Part shown: positions 1 through 6,222 of the stretch, one piece after another
Layout of the letters: each line of letters starts with the position of its first letter
Position numbering within the stretch: the first letter of the stretch is position 1
Source: Rikenellaceae bacterium
GTDB taxonomy: Bacteria > Bacteroidota > Bacteroidia > Bacteroidales > UBA932
Assembly: GCA_900769735.1 (NCBI GenBank)
Contig: CAAGHY010000026.1
Coordinates: 1-12,639, forward strand
Direction of reading: 5' to 3'
Length of the DNA stretch: 12,639 nt
The notes under the pieces: model-generated
Seen by the model: the letters and a program-made list of their open reading frames with translations, nothing else
What the model was told of the DNA's origin: nothing
Databases searched by the model: none
Made by a program: the position numbers and the translations under genes

Positions 1-1461
1 ATCTTCTCCCTGCCGGGAATCAAACCTGTAACCTGCTTCTCCTCCCTTCTTCCCGACGATTTTCTCTACATTGCCCATAATGTAGCGGAATCCTTCCACA
101 ACAACAGGGAGAAACTGGAACAGGCCAGCACCTTCCTTACCGCAAGATTGGGCAAAAGCGGAAAGGTTACCAGAAAAGAGGAACCTTCCACAATAACGCC
201 AAAACTGCTTCACGCATACATAAGGAGCTGGGCTTCAAGATTTTTGGACAAAACAGGCAAATACAGCAGACATCCGTACATACTTAATCCAAGAAACCTC
301 CTTTTCATTCTGGAATACGCTTACAGATACAACGTGAAGGAGTACTTAAACTACGTGTCAGAAACCCTGGAACACCTGTACCACTCTGCCGTATTTGACC
401 CTATAGACGGAGGGATCTTCAGATCCTCCGAGAGCTATGCATTTACCCAACCCTCATACGAGAAGACAATTTACGACAACGCAAATGCCCTCATACTGTT
501 CACAACAGCCCATAAATACCTGAAAAAAAGGATTTTCAAGGAGGCTGCAGAGAGAATTGTATGTTTCCTTGAACAGGAGATGAACCTGCACGGAAAGGGA
601 TTCATAACGTATATTACGCTGAACAGGAGCGGAAACGATTCTTCATACTACAAATACTCCATAAAAGAGCTGGAGGAGGCTTTTCCCAAAAGATACAGGG
701 TTATAGCCCATATACTTGGAATGACAGCCTCAGGAGACAAAAACGCCCTGCAAATCATCTCAAATACTGAGAGATACTGGGAACTCACCCCTGAAGAGCT
801 GCAAAAACTGAAAACCTTAAGAAACCGGAAGAAAGGGGAAGTGATGTATGACAAAAGAGTTATGACCGGTTACAACTGCCGTACAGCAATAGCATTCTGC
901 ACCCTGGCCGCAAACAGCAAAAAAGGGCTGAAAGAGGAGTATCTGAGAATGGCAAAAGAGATAATTGACATCATTTCAACACGCAGGAAAAAGGGCAAGA
1001 CCAACCTTTATAAATACATAAGCTCAACTGAGTTAGAATACTCAACATCAGACTTGTATGATTACTCCCTATTTTTGAACAGCCTGCTCAATTATTATAT
1101 CATTACAAAGGACAGGAAGTACTACGAACTGGCAAAAGTTTACATTTCTCACATATACAAAGGACACTTCCACCATACAAGCGGAATGTTCAATAAAACA
1201 GACAATATGCTGGAGGAATTGAAAGCCAGGAGGGCGCCAGTAATAGACTACAACACCCTATCTTCCAACTCAATTATGGCAGACAATCTGCTGTTGATGC
1301 ACAGGATAACCAAAGACAACGAATGCCTGGAACTGTTTGAACAACAGATCTATAACATTCAACCACAACTGATTGGAAGCGGGCCGTTTATGACTGGTTG
1401 GGGTATGCAGGTACTGAACTACCTTACAGGGCACCTACATTTGGGCACGGAAAAGGAGTGA
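1..1461 (+). CDS. YyaL/DUF255 (SSP411-like) thioredoxin-plus-glycosidase-fold protein, 5' end outside the window
   Basis: The reading frame is open from base 1 to the TGA at 1459-1461 (486 residues visible), so the gene begins upstream. A TTG at 148 is not needed as a start, because the frame before it already reads as family sequence. This family normally has an N-terminal thioredoxin-like DUF255 domain, which is missing here, followed by an (alpha/alpha)6 barrel related to sugar epimerases and glycosidases. Visible landmarks of the barrel are FDPIDGGIFR (about residues 132-141), SYEKTIYDNAN (152-162), YDKRVMTGYN (283-292) and SSNSIMADNLL near the end. They align by eye with the usual GGGFxRYS, HFEKMLYDNA, DxKxLxxWNG and PSGNS blocks. 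Several are altered: His to Ser-Tyr in HFEK, PSGNS to LSSNS, and the DADSEG segment is poorly kept. The biochemical role of the family is not settled. The end overlaps convergent queA by 27 bases. Family assignment is strong; whether this divergent member is active is unknown. Confidence 0.85.
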   Translation: MFSLPGIKPVTCFSSLLPDDFLYIAHNVAESFHNNREKLEQASTFLTARLGKSGKVTRKEEPSTITPKLLHAYIRSWASRFLDKTGKYSRHPYILNPRNLLFILEYAYRYNVKEYLNYVSETLEHLYHSAVFDPIDGGIFRSSESYAFTQPSYEKTIYDNANALILFTTAHKYLKKRIFKEAAERIVCFLEQEMNLHGKGFITYITLNRSGNDSSYYKYSIKELEEAFPKRYRVIAHILGMTASGDKNALQIISNTERYWELTPEELQKLKTLRNRKKGEVMYDKRVMTGYNCRTAIAFCTLAANSKKGLKEEYLRMAKEIIDIISTRRKKGKTNLYKYISSTELEYSTSDLYDYSLFLNSLLNYYIITKDRKYYELAKVYISHIYKGHFHHTSGMFNKTDNMLEELKARRAPVIDYNTLSSNSIMADNLLLMHRITKDNECLELFEQQIYNIQPQLIGSGPFMTGWGMQVLNYLTGHLHLGTEKE

Positions 1462-2658
1462 ACTGTCTCCGTAACTCAAGAAACGGAACCCGTTTTCCAA
1501 TGCATAATTGTAAACACTTTTCCAGTTGCCCCCAATAAACGCAGAAATAAGCAGCAAAAGGGTACTCTGGGGCTGGTGGAAATTGGTTACAAGCACATCC
1601 ACTACCCTGAATTTATATGAAGGAACTATAATTATGCCTGTTCTGGCAACCAGCTTCTCCATATTGTTGCGCTCCAAATACTCCACAATGGCAGCTACAG
1701 ACTCCTTCATTGTATAGCTGTACTCTTTCTTATACGGCTCCCATTGCTGTACTGCACCAGGTTCTCCCTTTTCTATGCACTGCACACCTATAAAGTAAAG
1801 GGATTCCAGAGTGCGGGTAGATGTAGTACCAACAGAGATCACTTTTGCACCGTCTCTCAAATCCCTGAGTTTCAACAGGAACTCCTTGGTTACCTCAAAC
1901 GGTTCTGTATGCATTTTATGGTCTGCAATATACTCGCTTTTAACAGGGACAAAAGTACCTGCTCCTACGTGAAGACATACATTGCAGGTATCTATTCCTC
2001 TCTCCCTAACCTGCTCAAGCACAGTGTCAGTAAAGTGCAGACCTGCAGTAGGGGCCGCTACAGAGCCTTTGATGCGGGCATAAAGGGTCTGATAACGCTC
2101 CAAATCCAGCTCTTCTGTATCTCTATTTAAATATGGAGGGATAGGAATACGTCCACAGATATCCAGAACCTCAGAAAAGGAGATGTTTCCATCCCATTTG
2201 AACTTGACTATAGAGCCGTTATTGTCGCCTTTCTGGACCAATTCTGCCCTCAAATTAAGGCTGAAAGCCTCTTTATGGGTCTCATCACATATAAAATAGA
2301 CGTCGCCTCCTTTCCATTTTCTGGCATTTCCAATCACAACATTCCAACTGCAGCTTCCAAAAGAGGCAAAAGAAAGGGCATAATCCTTAGGATCTACCGG
2401 CTCAAGACAGAAAATTTCTATAACTGCGCCAGTCTCCTTTCTGAAAAGAAGTCTGGCTGGGACCACCTTGGTATTATTGAATACCATCAATGAACCCTCA
2501 GGCAAGAAAGAGGGGAGGTTGGAAAATCTGTCATCCGAAATCTCACCATTATTATATATAAGGAGCTTGGAAGCGTCTCTCTTCTCAAGCGGATACTTTG
2601 CAATCCTCTCGTCGGGCAAAATATATGAATATTCCTGAATCTTAATTTTAGGCTCCAC
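1435..2658 (-). CDS. queA: S-adenosylmethionine:tRNA ribosyltransferase-isomerase QueA
   Basis: QueA transfers and rearranges the ribosyl group of S-adenosylmethionine onto preQ1 at the wobble base of GUN tRNAs, giving epoxyqueuosine; it acts in the cytoplasm. Landmarks in the 407 residues are LPDERIAKYPLEKRDASKLL (14-33), FNNTKVVPARLL (60-71), GRIPIPPYL (169-177), the core GSVAAPTAGLHFT (198-210), VGAGTFVPVK (231-240), SVGTTSTRTLES (275-286) and VLVTNFHQPQSTLLLL (355-370). It is about 50 residues longer than the E. coli enzyme. The extra stretch (about 287-340) lies between the GTTSTRTLES and VTNFH blocks; I recall this extension in other Bacteroidota QueA proteins. The start is GTG at 2658: an in-frame TAA lies three codons upstream and no ATG is available in between. 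No Shine-Dalgarno sequence is visible. It is a single-gene unit, divergent from the XRE regulator. Confidence 0.96.
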   Translation of the reverse strand: MEPKIKIQEYSYILPDERIAKYPLEKRDASKLLIYNNGEISDDRFSNLPSFLPEGSLMVFNNTKVVPARLLFRKETGAVIEIFCLEPVDPKDYALSFASFGSCSWNVVIGNARKWKGGDVYFICDETHKEAFSLNLRAELVQKGDNNGSIVKFKWDGNISFSEVLDICGRIPIPPYLNRDTEELDLERYQTLYARIKGSVAAPTAGLHFTDTVLEQVRERGIDTCNVCLHVGAGTFVPVKSEYIADHKMHTEPFEVTKEFLLKLRDLRDGAKVISVGTTSTRTLESLYFIGVQCIEKGEPGAVQQWEPYKKEYSYTMKESVAAIVEYLERNNMEKLVARTGIIIVPSYKFRVVDVLVTNFHQPQSTLLLLISAFIGGNWKSVYNYALENGFRFLSYGDSSLLFRAQM

Positions 2659-2674
2659 AATCGATTATTTTGTG

Positions 2675-2682
2675 CAAAGGTA
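2675..2682 (-). promoter_or_regulatory. Putative Bacteroidota -7 box for queA
   Basis: Read on the - strand this is TACCTTTG, a perfect match to TAnnTTTG. It lies 16 bases before the GTG start, so the leader would be only about 10 bases. No TTTG stands at the usual 19-21 base distance upstream; the nearest one (2696-2699) is 13 bases away. The -33 element is therefore weak and the call rests on the -7 box and its position. Confidence 0.45.
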
Positions 2683-2728
2683 TATAAATGTACCTCAAAC
2701 TAAAAATAATTGAAATTTGCAAAATTGT

Positions 2729-2753
2729 TCACTTTTGTAAATTACATCTGTAA
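2729..2753. promoter_or_regulatory. Pair of TTAC-N4-GTAA-type palindromes near queA (putative operator)
   Basis: TCACTTTTGTAA (2729-2740) is followed one base later by TTACATCTGTAA (2742-2753). The second has perfect TTAC/GTAA arms; the first differs by one base from the 12-mer found twice in front of the XRE gene. They lie 50-75 bases upstream of the queA -7 box. Binding by the XRE protein is inference from shared sequence only. Confidence 0.35.
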
Positions 2754-3074
2754 ATCATAGTATTATAATCTTGTAAACTTTCAGTTGTAGCCCAAAACGT
2801 TATCAACAACCCCTGATATAGGATTTATAACCTTTTTTTATAGGGTGTATCCCGTTGCTTTATATTACTTAATATCAGTTATTTATACGATTTACCTAAT
2901 CTTGTTATCCAACTAAATTTACCTCTTTGGGGCCATTTTATGGCTAACTTGCTGATAAAACCAATTTGTAAAATCCTTAACTAGCTGATTTCCTAATGTT
3001 TAAATAATATTACAGAGTGCATCAGTTCAAGTAAATCCAAAACAGACCAAATCCTGCTTCCAGACACTTGTAGA

Positions 3075-3132
3075 TTACTTTTGTAACTATTGGGCTACAA
3101 AAGTGAATTTATTCCACTATTTACTTTTGTAA
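3075..3132. promoter_or_regulatory. Array of TTACTTTTGTAA palindromes upstream of the XRE gene (putative operator)
   Basis: The 12-mer TTACTTTTGTAA occurs exactly at 3075-3086 and 3121-3132. A 10/12 match in the opposite orientation (CTACAAAAGTGA) lies at 3095-3106, and a looser relative (TTACATTTGTGT, 3143-3154) covers the -7 box. Start-to-start distances are 20, 26 and 22 bases, about two helical turns each. The site at 3121-3132 overlaps the expected -33 region of the XRE promoter, which fits autorepression. Each exact copy also contains TACTTTTG, a TAnnTTTG match, so tandem promoters are an alternative reading. Confidence 0.4.
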
Positions 3133-3143
3133 AATATTTTGCT

Positions 3144-3151
3144 TACATTTG
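3144..3151 (+). promoter_or_regulatory. Putative Bacteroidota -7 box for the XRE regulator
   Basis: TACATTTG is a perfect TAnnTTTG match, 21 bases before the ATG at 3173. A TTTA at 3120-3123 stands 20 bases upstream as an imperfect -33 element; the closer TTTG at 3126-3129 is only 14 bases away. Confidence 0.5.
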
Positions 3152-3172
3152 TGTCGTTCAATTTTTACATTT

Positions 3173-3856
3173 ATGAATAACCGTTTACAGCAATTTTTGG
3201 AGCTTGAAAACATCACTCCTGCCCGTCTTGCAGACACCCTTGGAGTGCAGCGTTCAGGATTGTCCCATATCCTGTCGGGAAGAAACAAGCCGGGATATGA
3301 ATTTTTAACCAAGCTGCTCCATAAATTTCCTCATATAAATTCGGAGTGGCTCCTCTTGGGAAAAGGGAAACCATACAAGGATATGATGGGTGAAAACGGA
3401 GGCTCCTCTTCCCTCCCGTCTTCTGGAAATTCCCGTTTTGGAAACAGGGAAAATCCAATGGGCACCTCCGGTTATCCGCAACAACAGCCGCAACAAATGT
3501 ACGATAGTATATTATCTAATAGTATACAGAGTGATGGTATACCTTATGATATATTACAGAATGATAGTATACCGTATACTCAGCAGCAATATGATGGGTT
3601 ACAATATGACGATTCTGTTGTTTTTAGCGGTTTTGGACAGATTTCTCCAGAAGGTTCAGGTATACCGAACACCGATAACACCACTTATAACACTGATAAT
3701 CTGAATAATACACCCAAAAACACAGGTTCTCAACCCTCTGAGAATTGCGTAAACAGGCAAATGCGTGCCACTGGAGGGAAAAACAAGCAGATAAAAAGGG
3801 TTATTGTGTTCTATAGCGACGGAAGTTTTGAGGAGTTGTTTCCCCATATTAGATAA
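3173..3856 (+). CDS. XRE-family HTH regulator with repeat-containing linker
   Basis: This is a 227-residue protein with an N-terminal lambda-repressor-like HTH (about residues 2-60: LADTLGVQRSGLSHILSGRNKP with flanking helices), followed by SEWLLLGKGKPY, a common end to this domain in Bacteroidota regulators. Residues 70-200 are a low-complexity, Gln/Asn/Tyr/Ser-rich linker that includes four degenerate 10-residue repeats (110-149). A basic and aromatic tail, KRVIVFYSDGSFEELFPH, closes the protein; such tails recur in Bacteroidota XRE proteins. I chose ATG 3173 rather than the in-frame TTG at 3149, because the TTG falls inside the promoter box and the HTH begins directly after the ATG. Its targets are unknown; the palindrome array in front of it suggests autoregulation. 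pyrD follows 49 bases later on the same strand. The DNA-binding role is secure, the biological role is not. Confidence 0.85.
   Translation: MNNRLQQFLELENITPARLADTLGVQRSGLSHILSGRNKPGYEFLTKLLHKFPHINSEWLLLGKGKPYKDMMGENGGSSSLPSSGNSRFGNRENPMGTSGYPQQQPQQMYDSILSNSIQSDGIPYDILQNDSIPYTQQQYDGLQYDDSVVFSGFGQISPEGSGIPNTDNTTYNTDNLNNTPKNTGSQPSENCVNRQMRATGGKNKQIKRVIVFYSDGSFEELFPHIR
3500..3619 (+). repeat. Four degenerate 30-bp tandem repeats inside the XRE gene
   Basis: The units are 3500-3529, 3530-3559, 3560-3589 and 3590-3619, in frame, encoding YDSILSNSIQ, SDGIPYDILQ, NDSIPYTQQQ and YDGLQYDDSV. Each begins x-Asp-(Ser/Gly)-(Ile/Leu). The DNA is AT-rich, uses ATA codons repeatedly and contains four of the five GTATAC palindromes of this gene (3522, 3537, 3567, 3574; the fifth is at 3660). 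Confidence 0.65.
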
Positions 3857-3863
3857 TTTGTGC

Positions 3864-3871
3864 TAATTTTG
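3864..3871 (+). promoter_or_regulatory. Putative -7 box for the pyrD operon
   Basis: TAATTTTG matches TAnnTTTG, 34 bases before the pyrD ATG and just after the XRE stop. No good TTTG lies 19-21 bases upstream. The block could also be read through from the XRE promoter, as no terminator is visible between them. Confidence 0.35.
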
Positions 3872-3905
3872 TGTTTTACAGAATTGACACCTTATTATAT
3901 ATAAT

Positions 3906-4940
3906 ATGTATAAACTTATAAGACCTATTATCTTCTTCCTGCTTAATCCTGAGCAGGCTCATCATCTTACCCTTAAATTCTTTAAGGCTGTACACTATAT
4001 CCCGGGAATGGGCTGGTTGCTCAGAAAAATGTTCTGCTACAACAACCCTAAACTTGAGAGGGAAGTTTTTGGCATCAAATTCAAGAACCCTGTTGGATTG
4101 GCTGCCGGATTTGACAAGAACGGAAACTGCTACAATGAACTTTCAAATCTTGGCTTTAGTTTCATTGAGATTGGTTCAATTACCCCTGTACCCCAGCCGG
4201 GCAATCCAAAACCAAGATGTTTCAGATTGCCAAAAGACGGTGCCATCATCAACCGCTTTGGTATCAACAACAATGGTGTGAAATATACCGTTGAATATAT
4301 AAAGAAACACCATCCTAAATGTATCATTGGTGCAAGCTTGAGCAAATGTACCGCATCTTCCAACGAGGATGCACCAAAGGACATTGAGAAATCATTTGCA
4401 ATACTGTATGATTTTGTAGATTACTTTGCACTTAATGTATCCTGCCCTAACGTAAAGAACTTGTGCCAGTTGCAGGATATAAGCTTCTTGTCTGAGATTA
4501 TAGACCGCCTGCTTACTTTAAGAAGATATTATGACGATTACCGCCCTATCCTTCTTAAAGTTTCTCCTGATATCCCTCAGGAACAGCTGGATGACATCAT
4601 AGACCTTGTACTTGTATCCGGCCTTGACGGTGTAATTGCAACCAATACAACACAGAGCCGTGAGGGATTGAAGACCAGCAAAGAGGATGTGGATGCCATT
4701 GGAAACGGCGGCTTGAGTGGAGCACCTCTATTTGAGAGAAGCCTTGAGAGGGTTAAATATATCCACAAAAAGACTGAGGGTCAGCTTCCTATCATTGCAG
4801 TAGGCGGCATTATGACACCGGAGCAGGCACACCAGATGCTTCAGGCCGGTGCATCTCTTGTTGAGATTTACTCAGGCTTCATCTACAACGGCCCCGGCTT
4901 TGTTAAGGATATCAACAAATATTTGGCTAAGAATCTGTAA
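3906..4940 (+). CDS. pyrD: Dihydroorotate dehydrogenase, class 2 (quinone-type) architecture
   Basis: This enzyme oxidises dihydroorotate to orotate in pyrimidine synthesis; class 2 enzymes pass the electrons to membrane quinones through an N-terminal helical hook. The 344 residues show that hook (about 1-45, including LNPEQAHHLTLKFFK), then NPVGLAAGFDKNG (61-73), IEIGSITPVPQPGNP (87-101), INRFGINNNG (115-124), LNVSCPN (176-182), LLKVSPD (216-222), VIATNTT (243-249), GGLSGAPL (268-275) and the FMN-binding end AVGGI and EIYSGFIYNGP. The catalytic position, Ser in typical class 2 enzymes, is Cys180 (codon 4443-4445), as in class 1. Neighbouring positions also deviate: GNIGKNK becomes GASLSKC and GFNN becomes GINN. 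ATG 3906 gives the expected N terminus; no Shine-Dalgarno sequence is seen. cinA starts 6 bases after the stop. Confidence 0.95.
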   Translation: MYKLIRPIIFFLLNPEQAHHLTLKFFKAVHYIPGMGWLLRKMFCYNNPKLEREVFGIKFKNPVGLAAGFDKNGNCYNELSNLGFSFIEIGSITPVPQPGNPKPRCFRLPKDGAIINRFGINNNGVKYTVEYIKKHHPKCIIGASLSKCTASSNEDAPKDIEKSFAILYDFVDYFALNVSCPNVKNLCQLQDISFLSEIIDRLLTLRRYYDDYRPILLKVSPDIPQEQLDDIIDLVLVSGLDGVIATNTTQSREGLKTSKEDVDAIGNGGLSGAPLFERSLERVKYIHKKTEGQLPIIAVGGIMTPEQAHQMLQAGASLVEIYSGFIYNGPGFVKDINKYLAKNL

Positions 4941-4946
4941 TTCAAT

Positions 4947-6215
4947 ATGGTTACCGCTACAATATGCACAATTGGAGATGAGATTCTCATTGGCCAGATT
5001 GTGGATACAAACTCGTCCAGAATTTCCACTGCTCTCAACTCCATTGGAGTTAAAGTGGTATCTATGGTATCTACCTCAGACACTGAGGCAGACATCATAA
5101 ACACCGTGGAAAACGCCCTTAAAACCAGCAATGTAGTTGTAATTACAGGCGGTTTGGGCCCTACAAAGGATGACATTACTAAAAAGACACTTGGCAAGCT
5201 TACCGGTGCAACAGCAGATGTTGAGAACCAGGAACAGCTTGAGATAATTACCAGAATCCTTTCGGCAAGGGGAATGGTACCGCTAAGCCCACTCAACAGA
5301 GGCCAGGCAATGGTTCCAAACAGCTGCAAGGTAATTCCAAACCAGTTTGGCACAGCCCCTTGTATGGAATTTGAAATTCCTGAAGAGAAATATGGCCATA
5401 AAGCTGTAATGTACTCTCTTCCAGGCGTTCCATTTGAGGCGGAGGCTGCAATCCCAAAGGTTCTGGAATCAATCCAGGGACATTTTTCATTGGACAAAAT
5501 CTTCCACAAAACAATCTGCACCTTTGGAATCCCAGAATCTACCCTTGCCCAGCAAATTGAGGAGTGGGAAGACAATCTTCCCGATAATCTTCACCTTGCA
5601 TACCTTCCAAATCCAATCCTTGGAGTACGTCTGAGACTCTCCATATATGGAGTTGATGAGGCTACAGGTTTGCAGGAACTGGCTGAGAATGAGGCCAAAT
5701 TGAGAGAGATGCTGGGTGATGCCATTTATGGTGAGGGTACAGACTCAATGCAGAAAGTTATCGGGAATACACTTAAGGAAAGAGGTATGACAGTGGGTGT
5801 TGCAGAATCCTGCACAGGCGGATTCCTTGCCTCCCTTTTCACCTCACAACCCGGTGCTTCAGAGTATTTTTACGGAGGGGTTGTATCTTATGACAATTCT
5901 GTAAAAATGAATGTTCTGGGGGTTGAAAAAGGGGTTTTGGACACTTATGGGGCTGTGAGCCAGGAGTGTGCTGAACAGATGGCTGCAGGAGCCCGCAAAG
6001 TGCTTGGAACAGACTATGCAATTGCCACTACAGGAGTAGCCGGACCGGATGGCGGAACCCCGGAAAAACCTGCCGGGACAGTGTGGATTGCAGTTGCAGC
6101 ACCGGAGGGTGTTACCAGCAAAAAATTCACCTTCAACAGCACCCGCAGGAACATAAACATTGAGCGTTTTGCTGCCAATGCCCTGAATATGCTTAGAATA
6201 CAACTATTAAAATAA
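4947..6215 (+). CDS. cinA: CinA-family protein: COG1058 pyrophosphatase domain plus PncC nicotinamide-nucleotide amidase
   Basis: The protein has 422 residues and the full two-domain form. The N-terminal MoaB/MogA-like COG1058 domain (about 1-170) shows ICTIGDEILIGQIVDTNS (6-23), ITGGLGPTKDDITKKTL (66-82) and SLPGVPFEAE (157-166). The C-terminal PncC amidase domain (about 265-420) shows VGVAESCTGG (283-292) with the likely nucleophile Ser288, GGVVSYDNSVK with Tyr315, and TTGVAGPDGGTPEKPAGTVW (361-380). In characterised bacteria these domains recycle or clean pyridine nucleotides: NMN is deamidated to nicotinate mononucleotide, and ADP-ribose-type pyrophosphates are hydrolysed. The competence link in the name comes from streptococci and need not apply here. 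The gap to pyrD is 6 bases and to the next gene 7 bases, so one transcript is likely. There is no Shine-Dalgarno sequence before the ATG. Confidence 0.95.
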   Translation: MVTATICTIGDEILIGQIVDTNSSRISTALNSIGVKVVSMVSTSDTEADIINTVENALKTSNVVVITGGLGPTKDDITKKTLGKLTGATADVENQEQLEIITRILSARGMVPLSPLNRGQAMVPNSCKVIPNQFGTAPCMEFEIPEEKYGHKAVMYSLPGVPFEAEAAIPKVLESIQGHFSLDKIFHKTICTFGIPESTLAQQIEEWEDNLPDNLHLAYLPNPILGVRLRLSIYGVDEATGLQELAENEAKLREMLGDAIYGEGTDSMQKVIGNTLKERGMTVGVAESCTGGFLASLFTSQPGASEYFYGGVVSYDNSVKMNVLGVEKGVLDTYGAVSQECAEQMAAGARKVLGTDYAIATTGVAGPDGGTPEKPAGTVWIAVAAPEGVTSKKFTFNSTRRNINIERFAANALNMLRIQLLK

Positions 6216-6222
6216 TAACACT

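Larger units (their letters stand above)
2659..3172. other. AT-rich intergenic region between divergent queA and the XRE regulator
   Basis: This stretch of about 510 bases has no convincing open reading frame on either strand. It holds the queA -7 box at its left end, the XRE promoter at its right end, and a group of TTAC-N4-GTAA-like palindromes at both ends (listed separately). The middle part, roughly 2770-3060, is low in GC and shows no tRNA, no strong hairpin and no recognisable riboswitch to my eye. It is long for a divergent promoter region and could hide a small RNA, but nothing in the sequence demonstrates one. Confidence 0.5.

Noticed and set aside
2800..2915. DnaA-box-like sequences TTATCAACA and TTATCCAAC in the AT-rich gap
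   Set aside because: Only two, each with mismatches to TTATCCACA, and neither dnaA nor other origin genes lie nearby. Chance in AT-rich DNA explains them.
3149..3172. TTG start for the XRE gene giving eight extra residues
   Set aside because: The TTG is part of the TACATTTG promoter box, so it would not be within the transcript, and the extra residues do not belong to the HTH domain.
4883..5575. Open frame of 230 codons on the - strand opposite cinA and the end of pyrD
   Set aside because: It lies wholly antisense to well-supported family sequence, has no recognisable motif and no promoter or ribosome binding site; it is a codon-usage shadow.
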